DNA of 14,944 nucleotides from CAZEHJ01 sp964512485 (GTDB lineage: Bacteria; Bacteroidota; Rhodothermia; Rhodothermales; UBA10348): NCBI GenBank assembly GCA_964512485.1, contig CAZEHJ010000081.1:1-14944 (forward strand). The letters run 5' to 3'. Positions 6,670 through 14,924 of the stretch are shown here, in pieces. The notes beneath the pieces were generated by a model that did not search any database, had not been told where the DNA came from, and saw only the letters and a program-made list of their open reading frames with translations. The number at the start of each line of letters is the position of its first letter. The first letter of the stretch is position 1. Position numbers and translations under genes: made by a program.

Positions 6670-8336
6670 GCATTCTGGTCATTCTTGTTGTGCTGGGATG
6701 GCAGAGCGCAGGATCTGGAGGCAATCAGCGTTCCGATTCTCTGCTGGAATCGTTGAATTTTGAATCGATCGTCGTGAGTGCCGATGAGTGGGAAGATCAT
6801 GAGGCAGAAAACCGGAGCCGGATAGGTGAGGTATTCGTTATCAGTAGATCGTCATGGAAACCTGGTTCTACATCCGGGCCTGCGAAGCCTCTGGCAAGCG
6901 GAATGGCTCAGCGAATAGATGCAGGTATGGATCTGTCACCGTCGATTCAATTGAGAATCGGGATGTCAAAGGATCGGTGGGAGCCCGTTCATTTCAGGCG
7001 GAGCGACGCCTGGGTCGGATTTGAGAAGATGCGCGGATTCCTGAGCTATGGCAGGCCTGGAATCCTGATGGTGGCCGGAGACTACCGAATCAACCACGGG
7101 TACCGGTTGGCTTCCGGGTCCAGAATGATTCGGACGATGTCCGCAACCGGCGTTCTCAGACAGCCGTCCGTACTCTCACGGGTCTCGGGATATGCAGGAT
7201 TGTCGGGTGTACCAGTGCGCAGAGGTGTTCTGGCGCAGTATCGAGGGGTGGTTTCTGGCTCTGTTTTCGTTTCCCGCGTCCGTGTGCCTGCCGGGAGTTC
7301 GTCTGAGAATGATATTTCATTGACATCCGCATTTACTTCAGAAAGCAGCATTGCCCGCCGGAATCAGCTGACTGTTCGTTCATACGGGCTTGCTGTGTCA
7401 ATAGACAAGGAACGCATGCAGGTGGCAGTGTTCGTGGAGCGGATCGTCCTTGCCAGACGGGAAACGGGTTCGCGGTTGGCTGAACGAACGATCCTCAGCC
7501 TCGCTCAATCCTTCTCGTCTGGCCCCTTTCGTGTGGTGTATGAGATTCGAACGAGCGATTTTCATCAAACAGACGTTCGCTCCTCTATTCACTCATCATT
7601 AGGCTCCGCGGGGCGATTGATTATCGACTCGACGCTGCTGAATGGCCCCGAAGGGTCAGTATTTGGCAGTGACACCCGGTTCATACGGTCTTTCACTCGT
7701 AGACGAGCTTTTACGATTGCCTGGCTACACGACCCGTCTCGATGGCTCCGAGTGTCGGCCGGGCTCATGACTGAGCGGACTCGGCCTGATCCGACGCTGT
7801 TTCCTCATTTCGACCATGGGGTATTTGTCGGTGCACGGTCGAGATTCAACGGGAATATTGTTCTCAAGGCAACGATATCCGCACGCGGATCTGAGGAGCC
7901 CCTATTATCTACCCAAAGGCAAAAAAGCGTCAGAGCGAGACTGACAGCGACCTACACGCCTGATTCCAGGACATCGATCAGCTTGGAGATTCAGTCTCAT
8001 TCAAAGTCCAGCTCGATATCACAGAGCGGCGAGTCTCTTCTCGTCAAGACGGCTGTCACTCGCACTTTCACTCGCTTCTCTCTGGCGTCCGGAATTGTGG
8101 TCGTCCATAACGAAGGCCAGAAAGCCCCGGTCTATTTCAGCGAACAGGTCGTAAGCGGTGCATTTCCCGTGGTATCCCGATCGGATTCAGGTGCGCAGCA
8201 CTCCTTCAGAGTCAGGACTGAGACGATGGGTCCGTGGCAGTTCGAGGCTGCCTACAGCACCGGCAGCGCTGTAGGGTCCAACCAAAAGAGGAAGACTGCG
8301 ACCGTCCTTCTCTCCTATTCTGCACGCGCTCGATAG
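6666..8336 (+). CDS. Outer-membrane barrel protein related to HHH-barrel proteins, HHH domain absent
   Basis: A 556-residue protein with TTG start overlapping the previous stop (TTGA). Supporting this start, the first residues form a short signal peptide (MSILVILVVLGWQSAG) and GGGG lies upstream. Most of the protein is a run of amphipathic strands rich in Ser, Arg and aromatics, consistent with a large barrel. Residues about 84-195 resemble the first barrel part of the Bacteroidota HHH-domain proteins, especially VAGDYRINHGYRLASGSRM, where those proteins have GDYQxxFGQGLxLxS, and RVSGYAGLSGVPVRRGVLAQ after it. Those proteins normally carry helix-hairpin-helix repeats between signal peptide and barrel. 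Here only a short acidic segment (about 22-55) occupies that place, with no HHH motif. The role is unknown. Its TAG stop is 1 bp from that of the convergent M56 gene. Confidence 0.65.
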   Translation: MSILVILVVLGWQSAGSGGNQRSDSLLESLNFESIVVSADEWEDHEAENRSRIGEVFVISRSSWKPGSTSGPAKPLASGMAQRIDAGMDLSPSIQLRIGMSKDRWEPVHFRRSDAWVGFEKMRGFLSYGRPGILMVAGDYRINHGYRLASGSRMIRTMSATGVLRQPSVLSRVSGYAGLSGVPVRRGVLAQYRGVVSGSVFVSRVRVPAGSSSENDISLTSAFTSESSIARRNQLTVRSYGLAVSIDKERMQVAVFVERIVLARRETGSRLAERTILSLAQSFSSGPFRVVYEIRTSDFHQTDVRSSIHSSLGSAGRLIIDSTLLNGPEGSVFGSDTRFIRSFTRRRAFTIAWLHDPSRWLRVSAGLMTERTRPDPTLFPHFDHGVFVGARSRFNGNIVLKATISARGSEEPLLSTQRQKSVRARLTATYTPDSRTSISLEIQSHSKSSSISQSGESLLVKTAVTRTFTRFSLASGIVVVHNEGQKAPVYFSEQVVSGAFPVVSRSDSGAQHSFRVRTETMGPWQFEAAYSTGSAVGSNQKRKTATVLLSYSARAR

Positions 8337-8337
8337 T

Positions 8338-10575
8338 CTAGGGATTACGAGCAAGTCTGCGCAGAGCTCTTCTCGATGCCTTCGTGTCCATGTCCTCAAG
8401 AGCACGTCTGGCCCTTCGACCCCGACGAGAATCAGGATTCTTTTCGATCACGAGCACCAACTCATCTATCAGGGCGTATTCGATTTCAAGCTGAACTTCA
8501 TTCGTTGTCATATCGATCTCGATCGATATGTCCTCAGCTAGCTCTTCCGTAATCTCTTCCCACTCGATGTCGCGAATACCCTCGCTGACGGACTCCACGA
8601 TCTCTTCGATCATGTCTTCCCACTCGATGGCGTTAATCTCTCTCGAGGTCGTTTCGGCGATATCGTTGGCGATTTCATCCCATTCAACATCGTTCAGCGC
8701 CTGAGAGACTTCTTCAAGCGTTTCATCGGCAAGCTGCAGTCCGAGGTTTGTCAGATCCGTGAGGAAGATGGCTATGTCTTCATCGAGGCCGTTCAACTCA
8801 ACATGCGTATCTCGATCTCTGCGATGATCCGAAAAATCACTGCGATTATTGTCGGACCGCTCACGTTCAACCTCTCTCAGAGTCTTACGATCGCGAGATG
8901 ACTCCCGATCATCCACATCTCGTCCAATTTCAGCAAAACGGTTGCCTTGATCCACATCTGACATCAGGGCCAGGATGTGCTCCCGGACATCTGAATCGTT
9001 TTCATTCTTGAGAGCATTCAGCAGTTCCTTGTAGGCTTCATCGTCATCCATTCGTGCCAGAGAAGAAGCTGCTTCCATACGGACATCTTCAGAACGATCA
9101 TTGTCCAGTGCGGATGCCAGGGCGTTCGTTGCCCTTAAAACCTGCAGGTCGCCAAGAATGCCGGCTGCGCGCTTGCGGATTCCGGTATTTCGATCGTTGA
9201 GCAACGCCTCAATCAGGGCGTCCTCGAGTTCCTTGCGTTTATCAAGGGTATCCGCTGCGGCCACGGATCCTTGTGACTCCAACGATTCCAACGACTCCAA
9301 TGACGGCACTGTCAGCGCATTCTGCGGCGCTGAGTCGGGAATTGAAGGCAGTGCGACTGACTGACTCGCTGGAGGCATCTGAGCCGATTGCGACAGCTCA
9401 GAATCGGCATTCGACGCAATTGCCGCCTCAATTCCCGAACGGTCATTTGCGTTTGAATCCTTCGGACTCTCAACGGCAATAGCCGCCGTCAGGAGCAGAG
9501 AAACTGTCACAGCAGCCAGTGGCATCCAGGATGAAGATTTCTCTCGAGCGCGCACAGTTTCAGAATCATCCAAAACAGAAAGGACGCGTCCTTCCAGCTG
9601 CGATGGCTTGGCCATGGAAAGCACACCAAATGGGTGTTTTTGACCCGACTTGAATGTTCTTGCGATTTCAATCAGATACTCAGCATAGTCCGAGGCAGAG
9701 GTGCCGGAGGCAAGAACGATCTGGTCACAGGCAAACTCGCGTTCCTCTCTCTGGCGCTTGGCAGCATTCCAAACCAGAGGATTGAACCAGTAGATACCGC
9801 AGGCAAGTCTCGCCACGGTATGAAAAAGAGTGTCCCAGCGAAGCACGTGCGCATATTCATGAGTCAGGACGCTCAATTTCTTCTCGTTCGACCAGCTGTC
9901 TGCGATTGTGGGCAAGAGAACGACGGGCCTGAGGCCTCCCCATGTAATGGGTGTCTGAATGGAATCGATCTTCATTAATCGGACCGATCGTTTCAGAAAC
10001 AGTCTGTCTCCTACTTCGTCGCTCAGATCCATCCAGTTGCTGTCAGAAACCTCGGTAGCGCGAAAGGCCAGCGAACGCACTGCGACGAATCCCACGAACA
10101 TATGGAGGACGACTCCCAATGTGCCGGCTCCCCAGATGAGGAGAATCAGCGTCGAAAGGGGCAGCGAAAGCAGGTATTGATATCCAGAAGACACTGCTTC
10201 AACGACCGGATTACGGCTGGCAGAAGAAGCAGTGCCTGTTTCAGTGGATTGGGGTACGGTGGCGATGGCATTTGATTCCGTGACGACGGGAGCAGCTTGC
10301 GACGTCGCTTGGGACGCTTCTATGGCAGGCGCAGCAGCCGTCGTATCGAAAGCCGGTAGGATTTCCCAGGTTGGAAGCACTTGAGAAAGAACTGGAAGGG
10401 AGACGATGCCAGCGAATGCGACACACCACACCAGATGTTTGGAGGAGTGCCCTCCTTTGCGGAAGAGTCCGAGTATCCCGTAAGTCAGGATCAGGACTGC
10501 GCTGGCCTTGAGCGTTGCCTCGAGAAGGCGAACAACTTCAGGAGATAATGACGCGTCAAAAATGAATGATTGCAT
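8338..10575 (-). CDS. M56 (BlaR1/MecR1-type) membrane metallopeptidase with HEAT repeats
   Basis: A 745-residue integral membrane zinc protease of the BlaR1/MecR1 class. Such proteins sense a signal and trigger cleavage of a BlaI-type repressor, here encoded just upstream. In order: membrane segments at about 23-38, 48-67 and 140-165; a cytoplasmic zincin site HEYAH (239-243) with third ligand probably Glu280 in EREFACDQ; a fourth membrane segment at about 350-368; a Ser/Ala/Pro-rich linker; three HEAT-like repeats at about 448-543; a charged Arg/Asp/Glu stretch; three 20-residue acidic repeats anchored on Trp632, Trp652 and Trp672; and a basic Arg-rich C-terminus. No penicillin-binding sensor domain is present, so beta-lactam sensing is not implied; the C-terminal part presumably senses or binds something else. 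ATG at 10575 is chosen because AGGTGG lies 5 bases upstream. GTG at 10584 would add three residues and overlap blaI. Confidence 0.88.
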   Translation of the reverse strand: MQSFIFDASLSPEVVRLLEATLKASAVLILTYGILGLFRKGGHSSKHLVWCVAFAGIVSLPVLSQVLPTWEILPAFDTTAAAPAIEASQATSQAAPVVTESNAIATVPQSTETGTASSASRNPVVEAVSSGYQYLLSLPLSTLILLIWGAGTLGVVLHMFVGFVAVRSLAFRATEVSDSNWMDLSDEVGDRLFLKRSVRLMKIDSIQTPITWGGLRPVVLLPTIADSWSNEKKLSVLTHEYAHVLRWDTLFHTVARLACGIYWFNPLVWNAAKRQREEREFACDQIVLASGTSASDYAEYLIEIARTFKSGQKHPFGVLSMAKPSQLEGRVLSVLDDSETVRAREKSSSWMPLAAVTVSLLLTAAIAVESPKDSNANDRSGIEAAIASNADSELSQSAQMPPASQSVALPSIPDSAPQNALTVPSLESLESLESQGSVAAADTLDKRKELEDALIEALLNDRNTGIRKRAAGILGDLQVLRATNALASALDNDRSEDVRMEAASSLARMDDDEAYKELLNALKNENDSDVREHILALMSDVDQGNRFAEIGRDVDDRESSRDRKTLREVERERSDNNRSDFSDHRRDRDTHVELNGLDEDIAIFLTDLTNLGLQLADETLEEVSQALNDVEWDEIANDIAETTSREINAIEWEDMIEEIVESVSEGIRDIEWEEITEELAEDISIEIDMTTNEVQLEIEYALIDELVLVIEKNPDSRRGRRARRALEDMDTKASRRALRRLARNP
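8509..8688 (-). repeat. Three 20-residue acidic Trp-anchored repeats in the M56 protein
   Basis: The region encodes three adjacent units beginning VEWDEIANDIAE, IEWEDMIEEIVE and IEWEEITEELAE. The tryptophans are exactly 20 residues apart. The shared pattern is [IV]EW[DE][ED][IM]x[NE][DE][IL][AV]E plus a more variable half. The units are predicted amphipathic helices. The DNA copies have diverged, so the repeat is maintained at protein level or is old. Confidence 0.8.
9275..9301 (-). repeat. Three 9-bp tandem repeats in the M56 linker
   Basis: GACTCCAAC, GATTCCAAC and GACTCCAAT stand in tandem and encode the SLE/LES triplets of the low-complexity linker between the last membrane segment and the HEAT repeats. 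Being a multiple of three, copy-number change would keep the frame. Confidence 0.75.
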
Positions 10576-10576
10576 G

Positions 10577-10972
10577 TCAACCACCTGAATTACGTTTAGC
10601 GTCGATCATCGCCTGAAGACGCTCCATATCCTCATCACTGAGGTCGTCGGCGGATACATCCAGGAGCGCGGAGACTGCCTGTGATACGGATCCATGAAAA
10701 AAGGTCGACAGCGTGTGTTTCATAGCCGTCTTTTTCGCCTTCTCTCTGGAGAGAACCGGCGAGTAGACATATCTGGGGCCAACCTTCTCATGCTTGATAT
10801 GGCCCTTCTCTTCGAGAATGCGCATCAGAGCCCGGACCGCCGAATACCCTGGTGCATCGGGAATACTATCCATCACGAGCGCTGCAGTAGCTGAGCCCTC
10901 CTGGTAGAGCACGTCCATGATCTGACGCTCGCGTCTGCTCAGATCCCGGACCGGATTGGATTTTGAAGCCAT
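10577..10972 (-). CDS. blaI: BlaI/MecI/CopY family transcriptional repressor
   Basis: A 131-residue protein of typical family length. It has an N-terminal winged helix (about 10-73) opening with LSRRERQIMDVLYQEG. The recognition helix is in GYSAVRALMRILEEKG (42-57) and the wing is HEKVGPRYVYSPV (61-73). The C-terminal helical part (about 76-125) is the dimerisation region, where a partner protease would cleave. Such repressors bind short palindromes as dimers and usually control their own operon. The downstream M56 gene begins 1 base after this stop (ATG start), so the two form an operon. AGG lies 4 bases before the ATG. A 13-bp palindrome lies 14 bases upstream and is a candidate autoregulatory site. 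The regulated genes beyond this operon are not known. The symbol denotes the family, not proven beta-lactam regulation. Confidence 0.9.
   Translation of the reverse strand: MASKSNPVRDLSRRERQIMDVLYQEGSATAALVMDSIPDAPGYSAVRALMRILEEKGHIKHEKVGPRYVYSPVLSREKAKKTAMKHTLSTFFHGSVSQAVSALLDVSADDLSDEDMERLQAMIDAKRNSGG
10581..10586 (-). promoter_or_regulatory. Ribosome binding site deciding the M56 start
   Basis: AGGTGG on the minus strand, inside the last codons of blaI, is 5 bases from ATG at 10575. It overlaps the rival GTG start at 10584, so it favours the ATG and suggests translational coupling to blaI. Confidence 0.6.
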
Positions 10973-10986
10973 ATTGCCTGTTTGAT

Positions 10987-10999
10987 CGGATTTAATCCG
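10987..10999. promoter_or_regulatory. Candidate BlaI operator palindrome
   Basis: CGGATTTAATCCG is a perfect palindrome with 6-bp arms around one central base, 14 bp upstream of the blaI start, in the leader or promoter. It does not match the classical TACAnnTGTA core of BlaI/CopY operators, so assignment rests on symmetry and position only. A second short palindrome, TGTACA, lies at 11037-11042. Confidence 0.45.
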
Positions 11000-11108
11000 C
11001 TGCTGTTAATTATTTAGCATAGGTACGGGGTAGCCTTGTACAGGTTGCAGCCTTTGCGGAGGAAATAATGACCGGTTTTCCAGGGCGGGCCAATCAGAAG
11101 AAATCAGC

Positions 11109-14078
11109 CTACTGCTCTTCAAACAGATCCCAGATCGTTTCCCATTCTTTTGTCTGGATGCGATAGGCACTCGTGAAGTTGAGATCGAAATCGAAATGAT
11201 GGAGCAGGCGAAGCTTTACGCCCAGGCCCCCACCGACGCTGGAGATGTTTCCGCCCAATTCGCTATCGCGCGGAAGATGATGTGCAAATCCAAAGAGATA
11301 GACGGTCTTGAGGTAGACCGGCAGATTGACCCATCCTTTGTCGGGAAACAGGATGGGCTGTATGACGCGAGCTCCATAGCGCACGAATGTGTCGTCATTG
11401 AGGAAGGCGTGATCCCATCCTACGGGTTTAAAGAACGTCAATGCGAACACTGAAGGGTCGTTCTGTTGCAGCACTCCCACGTCGAGCTTTATTCCGGTAT
11501 TGAAGCGCTGAAGCAGCGGCAGGTACACATTTCCGAGCAGCGCCCACGCCCACCTGTTCTCGCCCGTGCTGTTGGACAGTTCAAAGTCCCCGAACCACCT
11601 CAGTGTCTGGCCTGATGTGGGAATGAGGTCGCGAGGGTTTCGAGTTACGCGCCGTCCGAGGAACGCCGATGGAAGAAGCGAAGTCTGCCTCGACCAATCC
11701 TGGATCACTTCCAGGTCATCATCAAGAAAGCGCGTGGATCTGCGGCTGAGGGACAGTGCTGTCACTACACTCGTTCTGGAGACGTTTTTGTTGATCGTGT
11801 AAGGTAGAAATGCAGAGAAGTCGAGACTTGTACGATCTCTGACAAGCCGCTGCTGAGTATTTGTGCCTCGAATGATCGCATTTACGGTCTCTGGACGACG
11901 ACTCAACGTCACCGATGGCCGAACGGCAATCTGTCCTGACTGTATTCCTACTTCGCCCCACAGGCGGTTCTTCTGCAGAATCCCTTCCGCGTGGTAGGCC
12001 AGCTTCTGTAATGGATCCGTACCCTGGAGCCCCACACCGATACCGAATCCCAGGCGGGCATCTGCGTCTATATTTCGGGCGGTATCGAGATAGGCCGTCG
12101 GATAGAGCATCCGGGGCTTCACTCTTGTCCAGGGATTGTATCGCTCGTCTTGAAGCCCTGCATCTGCCGAAGGATCTCCCTCGAACTCAGACGCCTCCGA
12201 AAGAGAAGCCGACCAATCTGTCGTCCACGTGTAGTTCGCATCGTCCCGGTTCACCGCCTCCACGGGAGGACCCACCAGTGATGTGACCATCATATCGAAT
12301 CGCTCATCCTGATACTCGACGTAGACTACATTACTGCCATCTGGAGATACGTGCCCTTCCATGGCTGCATACAGGGCATTTGTGACCCGGCTGATACGCT
12401 CTGACCACGCGTCGAGCACGTACACATTCAAAATTCCCGTCCTGTCGGATGTGAACGAGAAGTATCTGCCCGAATCATCCCATGAGCCATCAAAAATGGT
12501 TGAGCCGCGAAATCCGATCCACGGCGTAAGCGACCACGTCTCTTTCGAGGTGTCGGCGAGGAAAACCGCCTGCTCGCCTTTCACGTTAAGTATGACGGCC
12601 AGTGAATCAGAGCCTGGCCTGGGCTCCATGCTCACAAAATCACTTTTTTCAAACGAAAGGACGCTTCTCTGGCCACTGTCGTCACCAATTTCCACGATCT
12701 CGTTGTATTGGCCCTCAGAACGAATCGCAAACGTAGATCCGTCCTGAAGTCGAACAGGATTATAGGTGTGAGCCGATTCGGGCACGCGCGTCTCTTTTCC
12801 AGTGCGCAGGTCCAGGCTGAATACCGAAGATGTTTTCGCGCTGGACGTTAATGCATGCTCTTCGTAGCGGGCATAGAGGACTTCCCACGATCGGGTGTCT
12901 TTGAAGTAGACCGCGTCGTCCGCAATTTCGTTTGTGGATATGCGTCCTTCCCTGCCCGCGTACGAATAGGCGTGGAAGCCTCGCTTCATGTTGTATCCGA
13001 AGGCAAAGGCAACAAACGTAGAGTCAGATGTCCATTTAGGCCGGCGATGAATATGTCCTGTTCGTCTGCTGATGGACATCGCCGGGGAAAGCGGTCCGAT
13101 TGAGCTCACCAGGGCCTGCTCGCGATCCTCGTACCAGTCGTCAAAACCGTCGGAGATTTCTCCGGGAGACCTTTTTACGGCATATCTGAGGTTGGCGCCG
13201 AACCCGGCGATTGGCAGATGCTGTTGCCAGTCCATGACTCGCTGAAGGCCTTCGATTCCGTACGTCTCGATGAAGAACTCGACGAAGAGCGATCCTCCTT
13301 TGTAGAAGCGATCAAAAGGCCGGGTGTAGGACGGCGCTTCGAGCATCTGGGACAGCGTCCATCCCTCATTGATACCGGCGCGCGCCTGCATGACGAAGAA
13401 AGAGTGGTTGAGGCGACCTGCTTCTGGTGGGACTTGGCTTTCGCGATACACAGCAAGTCCTTCTGTGAAACCCGGCGGTACAAACAGCCCGATGGCACGG
13501 GCAAAATCAGGCGAAAAGAAGCGGATCAGGCCAGTGACACTCCGAGGCTTGGAATATTGGGCCTGAGCGGCGTGTACCATTTCGTGTGTCGTGACAATCT
13601 GCGCCCAGGAGGTGTGCTGCCGCGACAATCCTCTTCCGCGCAGAGCAACGCTTTCTATCTCGGATTTGAACGGAAACGGTGTGACGTATCCATTTCCTGA
13701 GTCGGAGAAGTCATTGAGGACGATGCTGAACCGGAAGTCTGGATCGATTCCGAGTAGGTTTCCGGTCTCAGGATTGGTTTGTCTGAGGACTTTCAGAGTC
13801 TCCAGCGCCTGAACCTGCATCCCGTCCTGATAGATTACTTCCTGATTGCCACTTTGGTGAACACGGTACGTGACTCCGGGAGGACGGTAGATGACATCGT
13901 AGAGAGCAATAACCTGACTCTCAGCTTGCCCGGCGGAGATAACCAGGCCAAGAGTGACCAGAAGAAATCGGTTGAGAAAGGCTGAGGGTTTTAGCAACGA
14001 GGGAGGAATTTGTCCTGACTTCCGGAGATGGTCCAAGATACGGCGTGGCAGAGAGAAGTTGAGCGCTCTCTGCCACAT
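11109..14078 (-). CDS. Exported HExxH protein with PD40/TolB-like propeller and C-terminal barrel
   Basis: A 989-residue protein from ATG 14078, with three modules after a signal sequence (hydrophobic core about 38-50, ending near AGQAESQ). Residues about 60-330 resemble gluzincin / peptidase MA-like domains: HEMVH at 165-169 and, 37 residues on, PGFTEGLAVY with Glu206 as probable third zinc ligand. Residues about 340-640 contain propeller-blade motifs such as YFSFTSDRTGILNVYVLD and GHVSPDGSNVVYVEY (PD40/TolB-like). The last 330 residues alternate like a transmembrane barrel (GFGIGVGLQGTD, TLRWFGDFELSNST, YLPLLQRFNTGIKLDVGVL). It is probably an outer-membrane-anchored metalloprotease or a binding protein derived from one; substrate unknown. 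Start is uncertain: TTG at 14096 extends it by 6 residues. TTG at 13997 would give a normal-length signal peptide (MLKPSAFLNRFLLVTLG) but lacks a Shine-Dalgarno site. The gene follows the hydrolase-like gene by 62 bp on the same strand, possibly in one operon. Confidence 0.8.
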   Translation of the reverse strand: MWQRALNFSLPRRILDHLRKSGQIPPSLLKPSAFLNRFLLVTLGLVISAGQAESQVIALYDVIYRPPGVTYRVHQSGNQEVIYQDGMQVQALETLKVLRQTNPETGNLLGIDPDFRFSIVLNDFSDSGNGYVTPFPFKSEIESVALRGRGLSRQHTSWAQIVTTHEMVHAAQAQYSKPRSVTGLIRFFSPDFARAIGLFVPPGFTEGLAVYRESQVPPEAGRLNHSFFVMQARAGINEGWTLSQMLEAPSYTRPFDRFYKGGSLFVEFFIETYGIEGLQRVMDWQQHLPIAGFGANLRYAVKRSPGEISDGFDDWYEDREQALVSSIGPLSPAMSISRRTGHIHRRPKWTSDSTFVAFAFGYNMKRGFHAYSYAGREGRISTNEIADDAVYFKDTRSWEVLYARYEEHALTSSAKTSSVFSLDLRTGKETRVPESAHTYNPVRLQDGSTFAIRSEGQYNEIVEIGDDSGQRSVLSFEKSDFVSMEPRPGSDSLAVILNVKGEQAVFLADTSKETWSLTPWIGFRGSTIFDGSWDDSGRYFSFTSDRTGILNVYVLDAWSERISRVTNALYAAMEGHVSPDGSNVVYVEYQDERFDMMVTSLVGPPVEAVNRDDANYTWTTDWSASLSEASEFEGDPSADAGLQDERYNPWTRVKPRMLYPTAYLDTARNIDADARLGFGIGVGLQGTDPLQKLAYHAEGILQKNRLWGEVGIQSGQIAVRPSVTLSRRPETVNAIIRGTNTQQRLVRDRTSLDFSAFLPYTINKNVSRTSVVTALSLSRRSTRFLDDDLEVIQDWSRQTSLLPSAFLGRRVTRNPRDLIPTSGQTLRWFGDFELSNSTGENRWAWALLGNVYLPLLQRFNTGIKLDVGVLQQNDPSVFALTFFKPVGWDHAFLNDDTFVRYGARVIQPILFPDKGWVNLPVYLKTVYLFGFAHHLPRDSELGGNISSVGGGLGVKLRLLHHFDFDLNFTSAYRIQTKEWETIWDLFEEQ

Positions 14079-14140
14079 CCCGTCCGGCTGAATCAATTTG
14101 CAGATCCAGCTGCTCCAATTCCGGCTTTTCCTCTACGGAC

Positions 14141-14848
14141 TTACCGTCCCGAATGCGCCAGCGCACCCAGCGCACCACCGTGATTCATTTCGGCCTCGCT
14201 GACAGCTGTTTCTGCGACGTGTTTTTCCACAGACTGGGCCCGTTCCTTGAAACGTTGCATCGATTCGCTTTCAGCATGCTCTGAATTCAGCAATATGATG
14301 CTGAGGTCCTTCCCGTCACCACGGAGAAATCTCTGGGCATCGTCGTCATCCCAACGATCATATGGCGTCCCTCCGATTGCGACGAGACCATTAAAGTATT
14401 CGCGCGACATGGATGACCATGTGCTGGCGATGTCGGTACCGCCTTGCCCGTAGCCAAGAATGTGGTATTTGTTATGATGGACGGAATAGTTTTGGGACAC
14501 TTCATCCATCAAGTCATTGAGCGCATGATGGATGGGGTGTGTTCGCCAGTCTTCTCCCGGTGTCAGAGGAACGACGACAATCCAGCCTGCTCGATGTGCC
14601 GGCTCCGCCCACAAGGTCTCAATCATTGCTTCGGCATCCGATTGATCTGTGAAAGTGTCTTCGAATGCGACGACAGCTTCGTAGCCTTTCGAAGCGTCAT
14701 ATCCTTCCGGCAACAGGACCGTGTAGTCCATCGACACGCCATTCCTGGCCTTGAATGTCTCGAAGTCCTGGGCATGTGTTGTTGAAATGCCGAATAATGA
14801 GAGCGCCAATATGAGGGCGAACATCCGGCTGTTGAGTCGATCGATCAT
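14141..14848 (-). CDS. Secreted alpha/beta-hydrolase-like protein lacking the nucleophile serine
   Basis: A 235-residue protein with signal peptide (core about 9-20, likely cleavage after THA at residue 26) and an esterase-like alpha/beta-hydrolase fold. MDYTVLLPEGYD begins the first strands, WIVVVPLTPGEDW is the following strand and loop, and YHILGYGQGGTDIASTWSS is the nucleophile-elbow strand and helix. Where esterases have GxSxG (commonly GxSQGG), this reads G-Y-G-Q-G, with Gly134 (codon GGG) instead of Ser. His223 in AEMNHGGALG could be the remnant of the catalytic histidine; no acid is clear. It is therefore probably catalytically dead as a serine hydrolase and may bind a ligand or protein instead. 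ATG at 14848 is chosen because ACAGGAAA precedes it. TTG at 14923 would add 25 residues ahead of the signal peptide. It probably shares a transcript with the large HExxH gene downstream. Confidence 0.75.
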   Translation of the reverse strand: MIDRLNSRMFALILALSLFGISTTHAQDFETFKARNGVSMDYTVLLPEGYDASKGYEAVVAFEDTFTDQSDAEAMIETLWAEPAHRAGWIVVVPLTPGEDWRTHPIHHALNDLMDEVSQNYSVHHNKYHILGYGQGGTDIASTWSSMSREYFNGLVAIGGTPYDRWDDDDAQRFLRGDGKDLSIILLNSEHAESESMQRFKERAQSVEKHVAETAVSEAEMNHGGALGALAHSGR

Positions 14849-14924
14849 TTTCCTGTCGAATTGTGACTGTTGATTCAGTTTCACGACAATAATCGGGATG
14901 GTTACAGGAGACAAAGAGGACAAA

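Noticed and set aside
8338..10972. Calling blaI/M56 a beta-lactam resistance system
   Set aside because: No beta-lactamase or penicillin-binding sensor domain is present in the operon; BlaI/M56 pairs control many other functions.
13218..13700. 160-codon plus-strand frame inside the HExxH-propeller gene
   Set aside because: The opposite strand encodes the HEMVH and TEGLAVY region in an uninterrupted 2.9-kb frame; the plus frame has no recognisable feature.
14141..14923. Longer hydrolase-like protein starting at TTG 14923
   Set aside because: It would place 25 charged and mixed residues before a good signal peptide, while ATG at 14848 has ACAGGAAA directly upstream.
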